Shown in pieces: positions 17,870 through 26,305 of a stretch of 64,000 nt of DNA. The stretch covers positions 1 to 64,000 of the forward strand of contig JABLXL010000011.1 of the NCBI GenBank assembly GCA_013178005.1, in the 5' to 3' direction. Below the pieces are notes generated by a model. The model did not search any database. It saw only the letters and a list, made by a program, of their open reading frames with translations, and was not told the origin of the DNA. Source of the stretch: Actinomycetota bacterium. GTDB lineage: Bacteria; Actinomycetota; Geothermincolia; Geothermincolales; RBG-13-55-18. The first letter of the stretch is position 1. Every line of letters begins with the position of its first letter. The position numbers were made by a program, and so were the translations under genes.

Positions 17870-18028
17870 TCAACCAAAGATCGCTCTCACGGCCAAATAT
17901 CCCAGGCAGATGGCCAGCCCTGACCCCAAGGCCAAACTCAGGCAGATGGCCAGCCCTGACCCCAAGGCCATGACCACTAGTCCACTGACCCCCAGGCCTT
18001 CGTGTCTCGCATTATAAAACGGTGTCAT
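17870..18028 (-). CDS. Possible small membrane protein with internal repeat
   Basis: From ATG 18028 the minus strand encodes 52 residues that are strongly hydrophobic and contain ALGSGLAICL twice, followed by GYLAVRAIFG. The repeat is the protein image of a 31-bp direct repeat (17904-17934 and 17940-17970; period 36 bp). Hydrophobic, glycine-rich content fits a single or hairpin transmembrane peptide, but there is no clear ribosome-binding site and the GGGGTCAGG core of each unit resembles the REP-like repeats elsewhere. It may be a non-coding repeat whose translation happens to look membrane-like. Confidence 0.25.
   Translation of the reverse strand: MTPFYNARHEGLGVSGLVVMALGSGLAICLSLALGSGLAICLGYLAVRAIFG
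17904..17970. repeat. Two-copy 36-bp tandem repeat
   Basis: AGGCAGATGGCCAGCCCTGA and the following 11 bases occur at 17904-17934 and again at 17940-17970 without visible change. The segment lies between the divergent starts of two hydrolase genes. Confidence 0.75.
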
Positions 18029-18125
18029 TCGCGCGATGTCGATCCTATAATCGTTCCCGAGGGTGTTCCCCGCGGCGAGCGTCGCCGGCCGGGGACGGGC
18101 TGCTCGTGATGCGAAGGGGGATGAA

Positions 18126-20585
18126 ATGAAAAGGGAATCCTTGGGAAATCTCGTCTGGACATACCCGAAGCACAAGCGCAACGCCAGGCTATTCTTCTTC
18201 TGGGCCTTCTCCAAAGTCCACAAGGCGGTGATGGTCCTCGCGTGGGGGCTGGTGAAAATCCAGAACGCGGTCACCACCAGGAAGCCCCCCTCCTCCGTCC
18301 CGCGGCAGCTGGACCGTTCGTACCCGGACGACGGGCGCTACGACTACGGCCTGAGCCAGCCGGCGGGCCACGGGGTGAGGTGTGAGCGCAACATCGAGAT
18401 CCCGGTGCGTGACGGGACCAGGCTGCGCGCGGACGTGTACCGCCCCGACGGGCCCGGCCGCTTTCCGGTGATCATGGCCGAAGCGCCCTACCCCCGTTAC
18501 CAGAAAATACATGTCGGCGTGGACGACAACGGTGGCGTGGGCACCAGGTACTGGTTCTTCGAGCAGGCCAACCCCGAGTACTGGGTGCCGCGCGGCTATG
18601 CCTACGTCTCGGTGAGCGCGCGCGGCTACGGCGGCTCGGGGGGGCTCACCTCCGTCCTGGACTACCAGGAGATGGAGGACTATTACGACGCCATCGAGTG
18701 GGCGGCGGAGCAGCCCTGGAGCGACGGCAACATCGGCCTCTACGGCATCTCCTACTATGCGGTTTCCCAGTACTGGGTGGCCGGGCTGCATCCCCCCCAC
18801 CTCAAGGCCATCGTCCCTTGGGAGGGCCTGGTGGAGCCCTACCGCGACATCGGCTACCGCGGCGGCATTCCCTGCCTGTTCAGCCTGCTCTTCGCGGCGG
18901 GAGGACAGGTCATCTCCAACAACATCTTCAAATCCCGCGATTACCTGAGGTCATTCCTCGACAACCCCTTGTTCAACGACATCTGGGACTACGGCATCGG
19001 CGCGCCCTCGCGGCCACGGGGCAGCACCCCGGCCGTCCGCGACGGCCTGGTCGACATCGACATCCCCATGCTCTCCGTGGGCAACCTCAACGACCCCGAC
19101 CTCCACCTCCAGGGCAACGTGTACGCCTTTAAGACCATGCGCAGCCCGCACAAGAAGCTCCTCCTCTACACCGGCACCCACTGGGGCTCGGCCTACCAGC
19201 CCTGGGCCAACCGCACCGTGCTGCGCTTCTTCGACCGCTGGCTCAAGGGCGCCGACACCGGCGTGGACAGGGAACCGGCGGTGGACGTCCAGCTCCGCAC
19301 CGGGCCGGACACCTTCACCCACGTCTACGGCGACGCCTGGCCGCTGGAGCAGACGCGGTGGACCAAGTACTACCTGGACGCGGAAAAGAAATCCCTGAGC
19401 ACGGAGGAGCCGCGGGAGGAGAGTTCGGTGACGGCGGAATACGCGAAAGACCCCGTCGCCGGCAACAGCGACCAGGTCACCTTCTTAAGCGATCCCCTCC
19501 CGGAGGACCTCCAGGTCGCCGGCCCCTTGAGCGCCCGCCTGTGGGTCTCCAGCAGCGAGAGGGACGTGGACCTCACCGTCGAGGTGCGCGACTTCGGCCC
19601 TGACGGGCGGGAGACGCGCTTCGCCTACTACATCCCCGGCAAGCCAGACGAGCCGGTCACCCGCGGCTGGCAGCGGGCCTCCCTGCGTGCCCTGGACCCC
19701 GAGCGCTCGGAGCCCCACCAGCCCTACCACCTCTATACCCGCAACGACTGGCTGACCCCCGGCGTCCCCGTGCCAGTGGACGTGGAGATCTGGCCCACCG
19801 CCATGCTCTTCAAGGCCGGCCACCGCATCGCGCTCACCGTGCACTGCGGGCCGCATCACCGCCCGGGCGAGGTCGTCTTCAGCGGCAAGCTCTTCCCCTT
19901 CTCGCGCAGGGAGAGGGACATCAAGGCCCCCGCCTACCAGACCTTCTCCCCCGAATCCGGCGTCACCCGCATCCACACCGGGGGCGAGCTTTCCTCGTGG
20001 CTGGACCTGCCGGTCATCCCCACGGACCCCTCCCCCACCCACCGCGTCGCCATCCGCGACAGTGCCTTCGCGCCCCAAAGCGTCAACGGCGACATGGGGG
20101 ACCGCTTCGCGTGGAGCAACGAGGGGGAGGACTACCACTCCGTCACCGAGTCCAGCGGCCTGGGCCTGTGGGACTCCCAGCTGGTGCGCGGGAAACGCTC
20201 GCACAACCCCGAGACCTGGTGGATCAAGATCCCCTGGGCCGGCACCTTCGGCTACCGCGACATGGTCAGCGGCTTCGAGGGCAGCGTCGGGATACCCGCC
20301 CGCGTGCCCGAAAGCGTCCCCGCCGGCGGCGCGATCGAGGTGGAGCTGGGCGTCGCTCCCCCGCCCGAGGGGACGGGGTTCGACCTCCAGCTCCAGGCCG
20401 GCGAGGGAGAGTGGGAGACAACCCGCGAGGGGATCCGGGATGTCCGAGTCGCCCTGGGCCCGCTCACGCCCGGGAGCTACGCGATCCGCTCCCGCCTGCG
20501 CCGCCTGGACGCGACGAAAGCGGACGCGACGGAACCTGCCGCCGCCACCGGTTGGTCCCCACCCGCGCGCTTCGAAGTGGAATAA
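18126..20585 (+). CDS. CocE/NonD-family hydrolase (X-Pro dipeptidyl-peptidase S15-like) with cupredoxin-like tail
   Basis: A large hydrolase of 819 residues. The alpha/beta-hydrolase core covers about 85-370, with nucleophile Ser209 in YGISYYAVSQ (S15 pattern GxSYxx) and ARGYGGSGG upstream. A beta-rich X-Pro peptidase C-terminal jelly roll follows (about 400-620). The last 190 residues add a segment shaped like a cupredoxin (GDRFAWSNEGEDYHSV then WAGTFGYRDMVSGF), but the copper-binding Cys and second His are missing. Such enzymes hydrolyse esters or acyl-prolyl peptides. A basic, hydrophobic N-terminus (17-48) may associate with the membrane. ATG 18126 has GAAGGGGG upstream. Confidence 0.85.
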   Translation: MKRESLGNLVWTYPKHKRNARLFFFWAFSKVHKAVMVLAWGLVKIQNAVTTRKPPSSVPRQLDRSYPDDGRYDYGLSQPAGHGVRCERNIEIPVRDGTRLRADVYRPDGPGRFPVIMAEAPYPRYQKIHVGVDDNGGVGTRYWFFEQANPEYWVPRGYAYVSVSARGYGGSGGLTSVLDYQEMEDYYDAIEWAAEQPWSDGNIGLYGISYYAVSQYWVAGLHPPHLKAIVPWEGLVEPYRDIGYRGGIPCLFSLLFAAGGQVISNNIFKSRDYLRSFLDNPLFNDIWDYGIGAPSRPRGSTPAVRDGLVDIDIPMLSVGNLNDPDLHLQGNVYAFKTMRSPHKKLLLYTGTHWGSAYQPWANRTVLRFFDRWLKGADTGVDREPAVDVQLRTGPDTFTHVYGDAWPLEQTRWTKYYLDAEKKSLSTEEPREESSVTAEYAKDPVAGNSDQVTFLSDPLPEDLQVAGPLSARLWVSSSERDVDLTVEVRDFGPDGRETRFAYYIPGKPDEPVTRGWQRASLRALDPERSEPHQPYHLYTRNDWLTPGVPVPVDVEIWPTAMLFKAGHRIALTVHCGPHHRPGEVVFSGKLFPFSRRERDIKAPAYQTFSPESGVTRIHTGGELSSWLDLPVIPTDPSPTHRVAIRDSAFAPQSVNGDMGDRFAWSNEGEDYHSVTESSGLGLWDSQLVRGKRSHNPETWWIKIPWAGTFGYRDMVSGFEGSVGIPARVPESVPAGGAIEVELGVAPPPEGTGFDLQLQAGEGEWETTREGIRDVRVALGPLTPGSYAIRSRLRRLDATKADATEPAAATGWSPPARFEVE

Positions 20586-20587
20586 TA

Positions 20588-20862
20588 GGGGTCGTATCTT
20601 GAATTATTCCTCGCTTTGCTTAGCACGCGGGTTATTACGGGCTTTTCGCCCTGCCGAAGCGAGAAACGTTTCGCGGAGCGGGTGATCAGCGGTGGTCGGG
20701 GCACTTGTCGAAGAACGACCTGAACAAGGGGTCGTATCTTGAATTATTCCTCGCTTTGCTTAGCACGCGGTTTATTACGGGCTTTTCGCCCTGCCGAAGC
20801 GAGAAACGTTTCGCGGAGCGGGTGATCAGCGGTGGTCGGGGCACTTGTCGAAGAACGACCTG
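20588..20862. repeat. Tandem duplication: REP-like repeat plus the 3' end of the nuoG-like gene
   Basis: Two units of 135 bp (20588-20722 and 20728-20862) differ at only one visible position. Each begins with the GGGGTCGTATCTTGAATTAT repeat, continues through two small hairpins (GGGC/GCCC and a GCGA...TCGC stem) and ends with the last 12 codons and stop of the nuoG-like gene. The second unit contains the real gene end; the first is a displaced copy with no gene attached. The array begins three bases after the stop of the CocE/NonD gene. Confidence 0.9.
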
Positions 20863-21554
20863 TCCTTGCCCGTCCTCTTCACTATCCAGTCCACCTGGGC
20901 TTCCGGGATGTAAGGGGTGCCGCAGACGCTGCACCTCACCATGGGGAAGTCCTTGCCCCATATACGGCGCACGCCGTCCTTCTCCTTCAAGGTGATGGCC
21001 CCGGTGGGGCAGGCGTAGGCGCAGGCGCCGCAGCCGATGCACACGTCCGATGGCTTGAGATAGGGGGTGGCGGGCTTCTTATCAGCCCCGCGGTTGATCA
21101 TGGATATGGCATAGACGCCCACCACCTCGGCGCAGACGTTGGTGCACAGCGCGCACGCTATGCACTTGTAGCGCTCGTTCTCGCCCGTGTCTTCGCGAAA
21201 GCGGACCTCGGTGAGCCCCTCGGCGGCGGCCATCTCCCTGATCACCTCCGAGTCCGGGACGCGTGCCATGAGCAGCTCCAGCACGCCCCTGCGGATCCTG
21301 CGCACCAGGGGGGTGTCCGTCTTCACCTCCAGGCCCTTGCGCACCGGGTAATTGCAGGCGGTGACCAGCCGCATCCTGCCGCCCTGGTGGGCCTCCACCA
21401 GGCAGACGCGGCAGGAGCCTCCGCTGCTCGTCACCTCGCTGTTGTAGCAAAGCGAGGGGATGTAGATGCCGTTCTCGTGCGCTACCTCCAGCACGCACTT
21501 GTCCTTGACGGCCTCGAAGGTCCTTCCATCGATGGTTACGTTTACCTTTTCCAT
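20826..21554 (-). CDS. NuoG/HoxU-like iron-sulfur subunit (2Fe-2S + two 4Fe-4S)
   Basis: A 242-residue electron-transfer subunit like the N-terminal part of NuoG or HoxU. It has a ferredoxin-type [2Fe-2S] site (Cys36, 48, 51, 67) and two [4Fe-4S] motifs, CIACALCTNVC (131-141) and CIGCGACAYACP (172-183). A further CSVC (208-211) and a terminal CPDH (238-241) could bind another metal. The catalytic molybdopterin domain of full NuoG is absent. It is the last gene of the por-nuo-like operon and begins one base after the NuoF-like gene, so it should pass electrons between ferredoxin and the NADH-linked flavin subunit. Confidence 0.88.
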   Translation of the reverse strand: MEKVNVTIDGRTFEAVKDKCVLEVAHENGIYIPSLCYNSEVTSSGGSCRVCLVEAHQGGRMRLVTACNYPVRKGLEVKTDTPLVRRIRRGVLELLMARVPDSEVIREMAAAEGLTEVRFREDTGENERYKCIACALCTNVCAEVVGVYAISMINRGADKKPATPYLKPSDVCIGCGACAYACPTGAITLKEKDGVRRIWGKDFPMVRCSVCGTPYIPEAQVDWIVKRTGKDRSFFDKCPDHR

Positions 21555-21555
21555 G

Positions 21556-23418
21556 CTACGAGATCCTCACCGCGTCGAAGGTGCACACGTCCTTGCAGAC
21601 GCCGCACTTTATGCACTTGGACGTGTCGATCACATGGGCTTCCTTGCGTTTGCCCGTTATGCATTCCTGCGGGCAGTTCTTGGCGCACAGGCGGCACCCG
21701 GTGCACGCCTCCGGGTCTATGGAGTAGGTAATGAGGGCCTTGCACACCCCGGCGGGACACTTCTTGTCCCTGATGTGGGCGTCATACTCATCGCGAAAGT
21801 ATTTAATAGTAGAAAGCACCGGGTTGGCGGCGGAAGTCCCCAGGCCGCAAAGCGCCCCCCAGGTCAGCAGGTCGCAAAGCTCCTCCAGCAGAGCCACGTG
21901 CTCTTCCCCTCCGCGTCCCTCGGTGATGTCAGTGAGCAGGTCGAGTATGCGCGGCAGGCCGTCCCGGCAGGGGGTACACTTCCCGCAGGACTCGTCCACC
22001 AGGAAGTTGGTGAAGTACCTGGCCACGTCCACCATGCAGGTTTCCTCGTCCATGACGATGATGCCCCCTGATCCCATCATGGACCCGGCCTCGGTCAGGC
22101 TGTCGAAGTCTATGGGCAGGTCCGCGAGGCGCTCCGGTATGCAGCCGCCTGAGGGCCCCCCGGTCTGGACCGCCTTGAACTTCTTGCCGCCCAGGACGCC
22201 GCCGCCGATGTTCTCGACCAGCTCGCGGATAGAGATGCCCATGGGCACTTCCACCAGGCCGGTGTTGTTGACCTTGCCCACCAGCGAGAATACCTTGGTG
22301 CCCTTGGAGCCCTCGGTTCCCATGCTCGCGTACCAGTCGGCGCCCTTGAGGATGATCTCGGGCACGTTGGCCCAGGTTTCCACGTTGTTGAGGACCGTGG
22401 GTTTGTCGTACAATCCCTTTTCCACCGAGCGGATGTACTTGGCGCGAGGCTCCCCCACCTCACCCGCCACCGAGCGCATGAGGGCCGAGGACTCGCCGCA
22501 CACGAAGGCACCGCCTCCCCGGCTGATCTTGATGTCGAAGGAGAACCCGCTCCCCAGGATGTTCTCTCCCAGCAGCCCCTTCTCGCGCGCCGCCTCGAGG
22601 GCGATGCTTAAGTTCTTGACCGCCAGGGGGTATTCGTCGCGCACGTAGATGTATCCCTGGTGGGAACCAAGAGCGAAGGCGCCGATGATCATGCCCTCGA
22701 TGACGGAGTGCGGGTCGCCCTCCATGATGGAGCGGTCCATGAAGGCGCCCGGGTCGCCCTCGTCGCCGTTGCACAGCACGTAACGTACGTCGCTCTCCAC
22801 CGCCAGGCAGGAGCGCCACTTGGTGCCGGCGGGGAAGCCGGCGCCGCCGCGCCCGCGCAGGCCCGAGCGCTCCACCTCGGAGACGATCTCCTCCGGATCC
22901 ATGGCGAGCGCCTTGGCCAGCCCGGCGTACCCTCCCGCCAGGATGTAGTCGTCGATATCGGTGGGGTCTATGGAGCCTATGTGCCGCAAGGCGATGCGGT
23001 GCTGGTGCTTGTAGAAGGGGATCTCGCTGTAGCGCGCGACGACCTCGTCGGTGGCCTTGTCCCTGTAGACCAGCCGCTCCACGGTGCGGCCCCCCTTGAT
23101 GGTCTCCTCAACGATCTCCGGGACGTCCTCGGGTTTCACCTTGAGGTACAGGATGTCCTGCGGCCTGATCGCCACCAGTGGCCCGTTCTCGCAGTAGCCG
23201 TGGCAGCCCGTGGTCTTGATGCCCAGGTTGACGTCGAGCTTCAGGCCTTGCTCGTCTATGACCTTCCTGAAGGCCTCCGCCACCGGCCCGGCTCCGTTGG
23301 CCTGGCATCCGGTGCCGAAGCATACCAGCACCGTGGGCATGTCCGCCTTGGCCTCTGCCGCCTCGGCGAGCTTTCGGCGGTAGGCTTCCAGGCCCCCTAT
23401 GGAATCGATGGGTGCCAT
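21556..23418 (-). CDS. NuoF/HydB-like NADH-binding flavoprotein subunit
   Basis: A 620-residue diaphorase subunit. The N-terminus has a thioredoxin-like [2Fe-2S] domain (Cys33, 38, 72, 76). The NADH/FMN domain shows GLRGRGGAGFPAG (about 190-202) and CNGDEGDPGAF (about 214-224). A [4Fe-4S] motif ESCGKCTPCRDG lies in the NuoF C-terminal helical domain, and two more clusters (CTGCRLCAKNCP and CIKCGVCKDVC) end the protein. This build matches HydB of electron-bifurcating hydrogenases and NuoF-type subunits of NADH-dependent reductases. In this operon no hydrogenase subunit is present, so NADH/ferredoxin electron transfer linked to the 2-oxoacid oxidoreductase is the likely role. Confidence 0.9.
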   Translation of the reverse strand: MAPIDSIGGLEAYRRKLAEAAEAKADMPTVLVCFGTGCQANGAGPVAEAFRKVIDEQGLKLDVNLGIKTTGCHGYCENGPLVAIRPQDILYLKVKPEDVPEIVEETIKGGRTVERLVYRDKATDEVVARYSEIPFYKHQHRIALRHIGSIDPTDIDDYILAGGYAGLAKALAMDPEEIVSEVERSGLRGRGGAGFPAGTKWRSCLAVESDVRYVLCNGDEGDPGAFMDRSIMEGDPHSVIEGMIIGAFALGSHQGYIYVRDEYPLAVKNLSIALEAAREKGLLGENILGSGFSFDIKISRGGGAFVCGESSALMRSVAGEVGEPRAKYIRSVEKGLYDKPTVLNNVETWANVPEIILKGADWYASMGTEGSKGTKVFSLVGKVNNTGLVEVPMGISIRELVENIGGGVLGGKKFKAVQTGGPSGGCIPERLADLPIDFDSLTEAGSMMGSGGIIVMDEETCMVDVARYFTNFLVDESCGKCTPCRDGLPRILDLLTDITEGRGGEEHVALLEELCDLLTWGALCGLGTSAANPVLSTIKYFRDEYDAHIRDKKCPAGVCKALITYSIDPEACTGCRLCAKNCPQECITGKRKEAHVIDTSKCIKCGVCKDVCTFDAVRIS

Positions 23419-23422
23419 GTCC

Positions 23423-23884
23423 CTAGCTCCCTACCTGCTTCTTGACTATGTCCATTACCTTGGAGGCGCGGGTCTGGCCGTGGTATACCTCGTCCACCAG
23501 GGTCACCGGCGCCATAGCGCAGGCCCCCACGCAGTTGACGCACTCCAGCGTGAACTCCCCGTCCTCCGTGGTGCCGTTGCGCTTTACCTTCAGCTCCCGC
23601 TCCAGCGTCTCCAGGATCAGCGGCGCTCCCTTGAGGTGGCAGGCCGTCCCCGTGCACACCTTGATGGTGTGGCGGCCGCGCGGGGTGAGGGAAAGGGCCT
23701 TGTAGAAGGTGCCCATGGCGTAGATCTTGCTCTCGGGGACCTCCATGACCTCGCTCAGGCGGCGGATGCCCTCTTCGGGGACGTAATGGAACTCGCGCTG
23801 GAAGTCCTGCAGGATGGCCAGCAGCGACTCCTCCGTTTTCTCGTAACGTTCTATGATGCGGTCGAACTGAGCAACATCCGTCAT
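23423..23884 (-). CDS. NuoE/HydC-like 2Fe-2S subunit
   Basis: A 153-residue thioredoxin-fold [2Fe-2S] protein of the 24-kDa NuoE type. Ligands are Cys77 and Cys82 (CTGTAC) and Cys118 and Cys122 (CVGAC). The N-terminal helical domain (FQREFHYVPEEGIRRLSEVM) is standard. It partners the NuoF-like protein encoded four bases downstream and forms the entry or exit of NADH electrons. It directly follows porB with a one-base gap, which shows that the diaphorase and the oxidoreductase are made together. Confidence 0.9.
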   Translation of the reverse strand: MTDVAQFDRIIERYEKTEESLLAILQDFQREFHYVPEEGIRRLSEVMEVPESKIYAMGTFYKALSLTPRGRHTIKVCTGTACHLKGAPLILETLERELKVKRNGTTEDGEFTLECVNCVGACAMAPVTLVDEVYHGQTRASKVMDIVKKQVGS

Positions 23885-23885
23885 T

Positions 23886-24824
23886 TCAACAAACCTCTTC
23901 GCTGAGCTTCACGAGCCTCTCGTACTCCGCCATGGTCCGTTCCTGTATGGCCTCGATGTCCTCGGGCGTCAGGTGCCGGAAGCGGCCTTGCCCCTCGATG
24001 TATTCCCGCACGGGAAGGATGGGGTTCGGCCTGTAGGTGAGCCGGTATTTCCCGTACTCGCATTCGTAGAGCGGGAAAACGCAGGTGTTCACGGCAAGGC
24101 GCCCGTACCTGATGGCCTCCTCCGAGGGGATGCGCCAGCCCGTGGGACACACCGACAGTATGTGCAGGTACGCCGGCCCCGGGATGGCCGCGGCCTTCTC
24201 CACCTTCTCCATGAGGTCGAAGGGGAAGCTGGGGCAAGCCGTGGCCACGTAGGGGATGTTGTGGGCGATGGCGATCTTGGGCATGTCCTTCTTCTGGGTG
24301 TGCTGGCCCTTGGACAGTTTGCCCGCCGGGCTGGTGGTGGTGCTGGCCCCCCAGGGGGTGGCGCTGGAGCGCTGGATTCCGGTGTTCATGTAGGCCTCGT
24401 TGTCGTAGCACACGTAGATCATGTCGTGCCCGCGTTCCAGGGCTCCGGAGAGCTGGCCCATGCCGATGTCGGCGGTAGCCCCGTCCCCGCCCATGGCCAC
24501 GAAGTTGATCTTCTTGGGGGAAAGCTTCCCTTTGCGCATCATGGCCTTCATGCCGGACTCGCAGCCGCTGATGACCGCCGAGGCGTTCTCGAAGGCCACG
24601 TGGATCCAGGGCACTTCCCAGGCCGTGGTGGGCAGGGGCGAGGAGACGATCTCCATGCAGCCGGTGGCCATGGCCACGATGGTGTTGCGTCCCAAGGCCT
24701 TCATGACCAGGCGGACCGCCAGCGCCTCGGCGCACCCCTGACAGGAGCGGTGGCCCTGGGCGAAGAACTCGCCCTTCTCGACCAGCCTCGCCGAATATAC
24801 CGAGTACTTGTCCATATCTTTCAC
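23886..24824 (-). CDS. porB: 2-oxoacid:ferredoxin oxidoreductase beta subunit
   Basis: A 312-residue thiamine-diphosphate subunit. The TPP/magnesium motif is GGDGATADIGMG with DNEAYMNTG completing the site; the [4Fe-4S] cysteines start with HRSCQGC (27-31). With alpha, gamma and delta subunits upstream it forms a four-subunit enzyme that oxidatively decarboxylates a 2-oxoacid to acyl-CoA, reducing ferredoxin. The GIQRSSATPWGA segment is typical of pyruvate-specific PorB, so pyruvate is the favoured substrate, though branched 2-oxoacids cannot be excluded. Confidence 0.88.
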   Translation of the reverse strand: MKDMDKYSVYSARLVEKGEFFAQGHRSCQGCAEALAVRLVMKALGRNTIVAMATGCMEIVSSPLPTTAWEVPWIHVAFENASAVISGCESGMKAMMRKGKLSPKKINFVAMGGDGATADIGMGQLSGALERGHDMIYVCYDNEAYMNTGIQRSSATPWGASTTTSPAGKLSKGQHTQKKDMPKIAIAHNIPYVATACPSFPFDLMEKVEKAAAIPGPAYLHILSVCPTGWRIPSEEAIRYGRLAVNTCVFPLYECEYGKYRLTYRPNPILPVREYIEGQGRFRHLTPEDIEAIQERTMAEYERLVKLSEEVC

Positions 24825-24825
24825 C

Positions 24826-26004
24826 TCACCCGCGCACGCCGTACAGCGTGAAGCCGGACGTGTCGCCCGAGGCGGCCTTGGCCTTTCCCTCGAGGATGAT
24901 CGCCTTGAAATCCTCCAACCTCACGTCCCTGCTAGCCAGCCCCGCCACGTAATCCACGATCACCGGGGCCTGCGGCTTGCCGCACATGGCGCTCCTTATC
25001 TCCAGGGCCACCGGGCCGCCGGGACCGCCGAAACTGATGGCGCGGTCCAGCACGATGAGGGCGCTCTTGCCCGCCACCGCCCGGTGGAGGTCCTCGAAGG
25101 GGAAGGGGCGCCAGAGCCGGATCTTGATCACCCCGACCTTCTCCCCCTGCTCCCTCAGCTCGTCCACGGCCGCCATGGCCGTCTCGCCCAGGGAGCCCAT
25201 GGTCACTATGCAGTATTCGGCGTCGTCGGCACGATAGGTCTCGATGGGGTGGTAGCGCCGACCGGTTAGCTCGGCCCACTCATCCCACGCCTTGACGCAG
25301 GTGGCGTAGGACCCCACCAAGGCTTTCTCGCGCGCCATCTGCGCCTCCGTGTAGATCTCGGGCATCCCGAAACAACCCATGGAAACCGGGTTGTCCGGGT
25401 GCAAGGCTTTTTCCATGTGGTATTCGGGAATGTAACGCTTGATCAGCTCGTCGTCCTCGAACTCGATGGGCTCGATCATGTGGGTCATGATGAAGCCATC
25501 GATGTTTAGGGCCACCGGCAGCCGCACCTCGGGGTCCTCGGCCACGCGGAAAGCCCAGAAGACGTGGTCGTAGGCCTCCTGGCCGTTCTCGGCGAATATG
25601 TGGATCCAGCCTCCGTCGCGCACCATCATGGTGTCCGTATGGTCGTTCCAGATGGACAGCGGGGCGGAGAGGGAGCGGTTGGCGAGGGCCATGACCACGG
25701 GAAACCTCATGGCCGAGGCGATGAAGAATATCTCCGCCATCAGGGCCAAGCCCTGCGAGGCGGTGGAGGTGAAGGTGCGGGCCCCCACGGCGGCGGCGCC
25801 GCAGCATACGCTCATGGCCGAGTGCTCGCTCTCCACCGGCACGAATTCCGCGTCCAGGTGCCCGTCGGCCACCAGCTCCGAGAGGTGCTCCACGATGTGG
25901 GTCTGCGGCGTGATGGGGTAGGCGGCCACGACATCGCAGTCCGCCTGCGCCACCGCCTCAGCTATGGCCAGCGATACCTCTATTCCCTTGCGTTCCCTGG
26001 CCAT
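24826..26004 (-). CDS. porA: 2-oxoacid:ferredoxin oxidoreductase alpha subunit
   Basis: A 392-residue alpha subunit. The N-terminal pyrimidine-binding domain shows AYPITPQTHIVEHLSELV and FVPVESEHSAMSVCCGAAAVGART, the hallmarks of PorA, followed by TSTASQGLALMAEI. The C-terminal domain ends with the usual ISFGGPGGPVALEIRSAM strand. I set the start at ATG 26004, one base after the stop of the ferredoxin-like subunit and behind GAGGAAGG; reading farther upstream would overlap that subunit in another frame. It pairs with PorB one base downstream. Confidence 0.9.
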   Translation of the reverse strand: MARERKGIEVSLAIAEAVAQADCDVVAAYPITPQTHIVEHLSELVADGHLDAEFVPVESEHSAMSVCCGAAAVGARTFTSTASQGLALMAEIFFIASAMRFPVVMALANRSLSAPLSIWNDHTDTMMVRDGGWIHIFAENGQEAYDHVFWAFRVAEDPEVRLPVALNIDGFIMTHMIEPIEFEDDELIKRYIPEYHMEKALHPDNPVSMGCFGMPEIYTEAQMAREKALVGSYATCVKAWDEWAELTGRRYHPIETYRADDAEYCIVTMGSLGETAMAAVDELREQGEKVGVIKIRLWRPFPFEDLHRAVAGKSALIVLDRAISFGGPGGPVALEIRSAMCGKPQAPVIVDYVAGLASRDVRLEDFKAIILEGKAKAASGDTSGFTLYGVRG

Positions 26005-26005
26005 G

Positions 26006-26299
26006 TCAACCTTCCTCGATCTCCATGGTGATGCAGCCCACCGGGCATTCCCTGGCGCATATGCCGCATCCCTTGCAGTACTCCAGGTCGGCCTGGAAAT
26101 GCCCTTCCTCTGAGCGATCGATGGCCATGTCCGGGCAATACAGCCAGCAGACACCGCAGCGGATGCACTGGCTCTTATCAACCACCGGGCGCATCGAACG
26201 CCAGCTTCCCGTCTTGTACTCCCTGGAGCAGCCGGGCTCGCTGACCGCAGCACCTATTTCCAGGTCCTGCCATCTTATCTCTTCCATCGGCTTGGCCAT
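26006..26299 (-). CDS. porD: 2-oxoacid:ferredoxin oxidoreductase delta (ferredoxin-like) subunit
   Basis: A 97-residue protein carrying two [4Fe-4S] motifs, CIRCGVCWLYCP and CKGCGICARECP, as in PorD. It relays electrons from the TPP subunit to external ferredoxin or, here, possibly to the NuoEFG-like module of the same operon. The gene lies six bases downstream of porG. Confidence 0.88.
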   Translation of the reverse strand: MAKPMEEIRWQDLEIGAAVSEPGCSREYKTGSWRSMRPVVDKSQCIRCGVCWLYCPDMAIDRSEEGHFQADLEYCKGCGICARECPVGCITMEIEEG

Positions 26300-26305
26300 T
26301 TCCGC

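Noticed and set aside
20826-23884. Electron-bifurcating hydrogenase (HydABC)
   Set aside because: The small subunits match HydB/HydC and HoxU/NuoG, but the H-cluster subunit with its TSCCPxW and similar motifs is absent from the operon.
24826-26253. PorA starting 83 residues earlier
   Set aside because: The extension overlaps the PorD gene in another frame; ATG 26004 has a ribosome-binding site and matches the usual PorA start.
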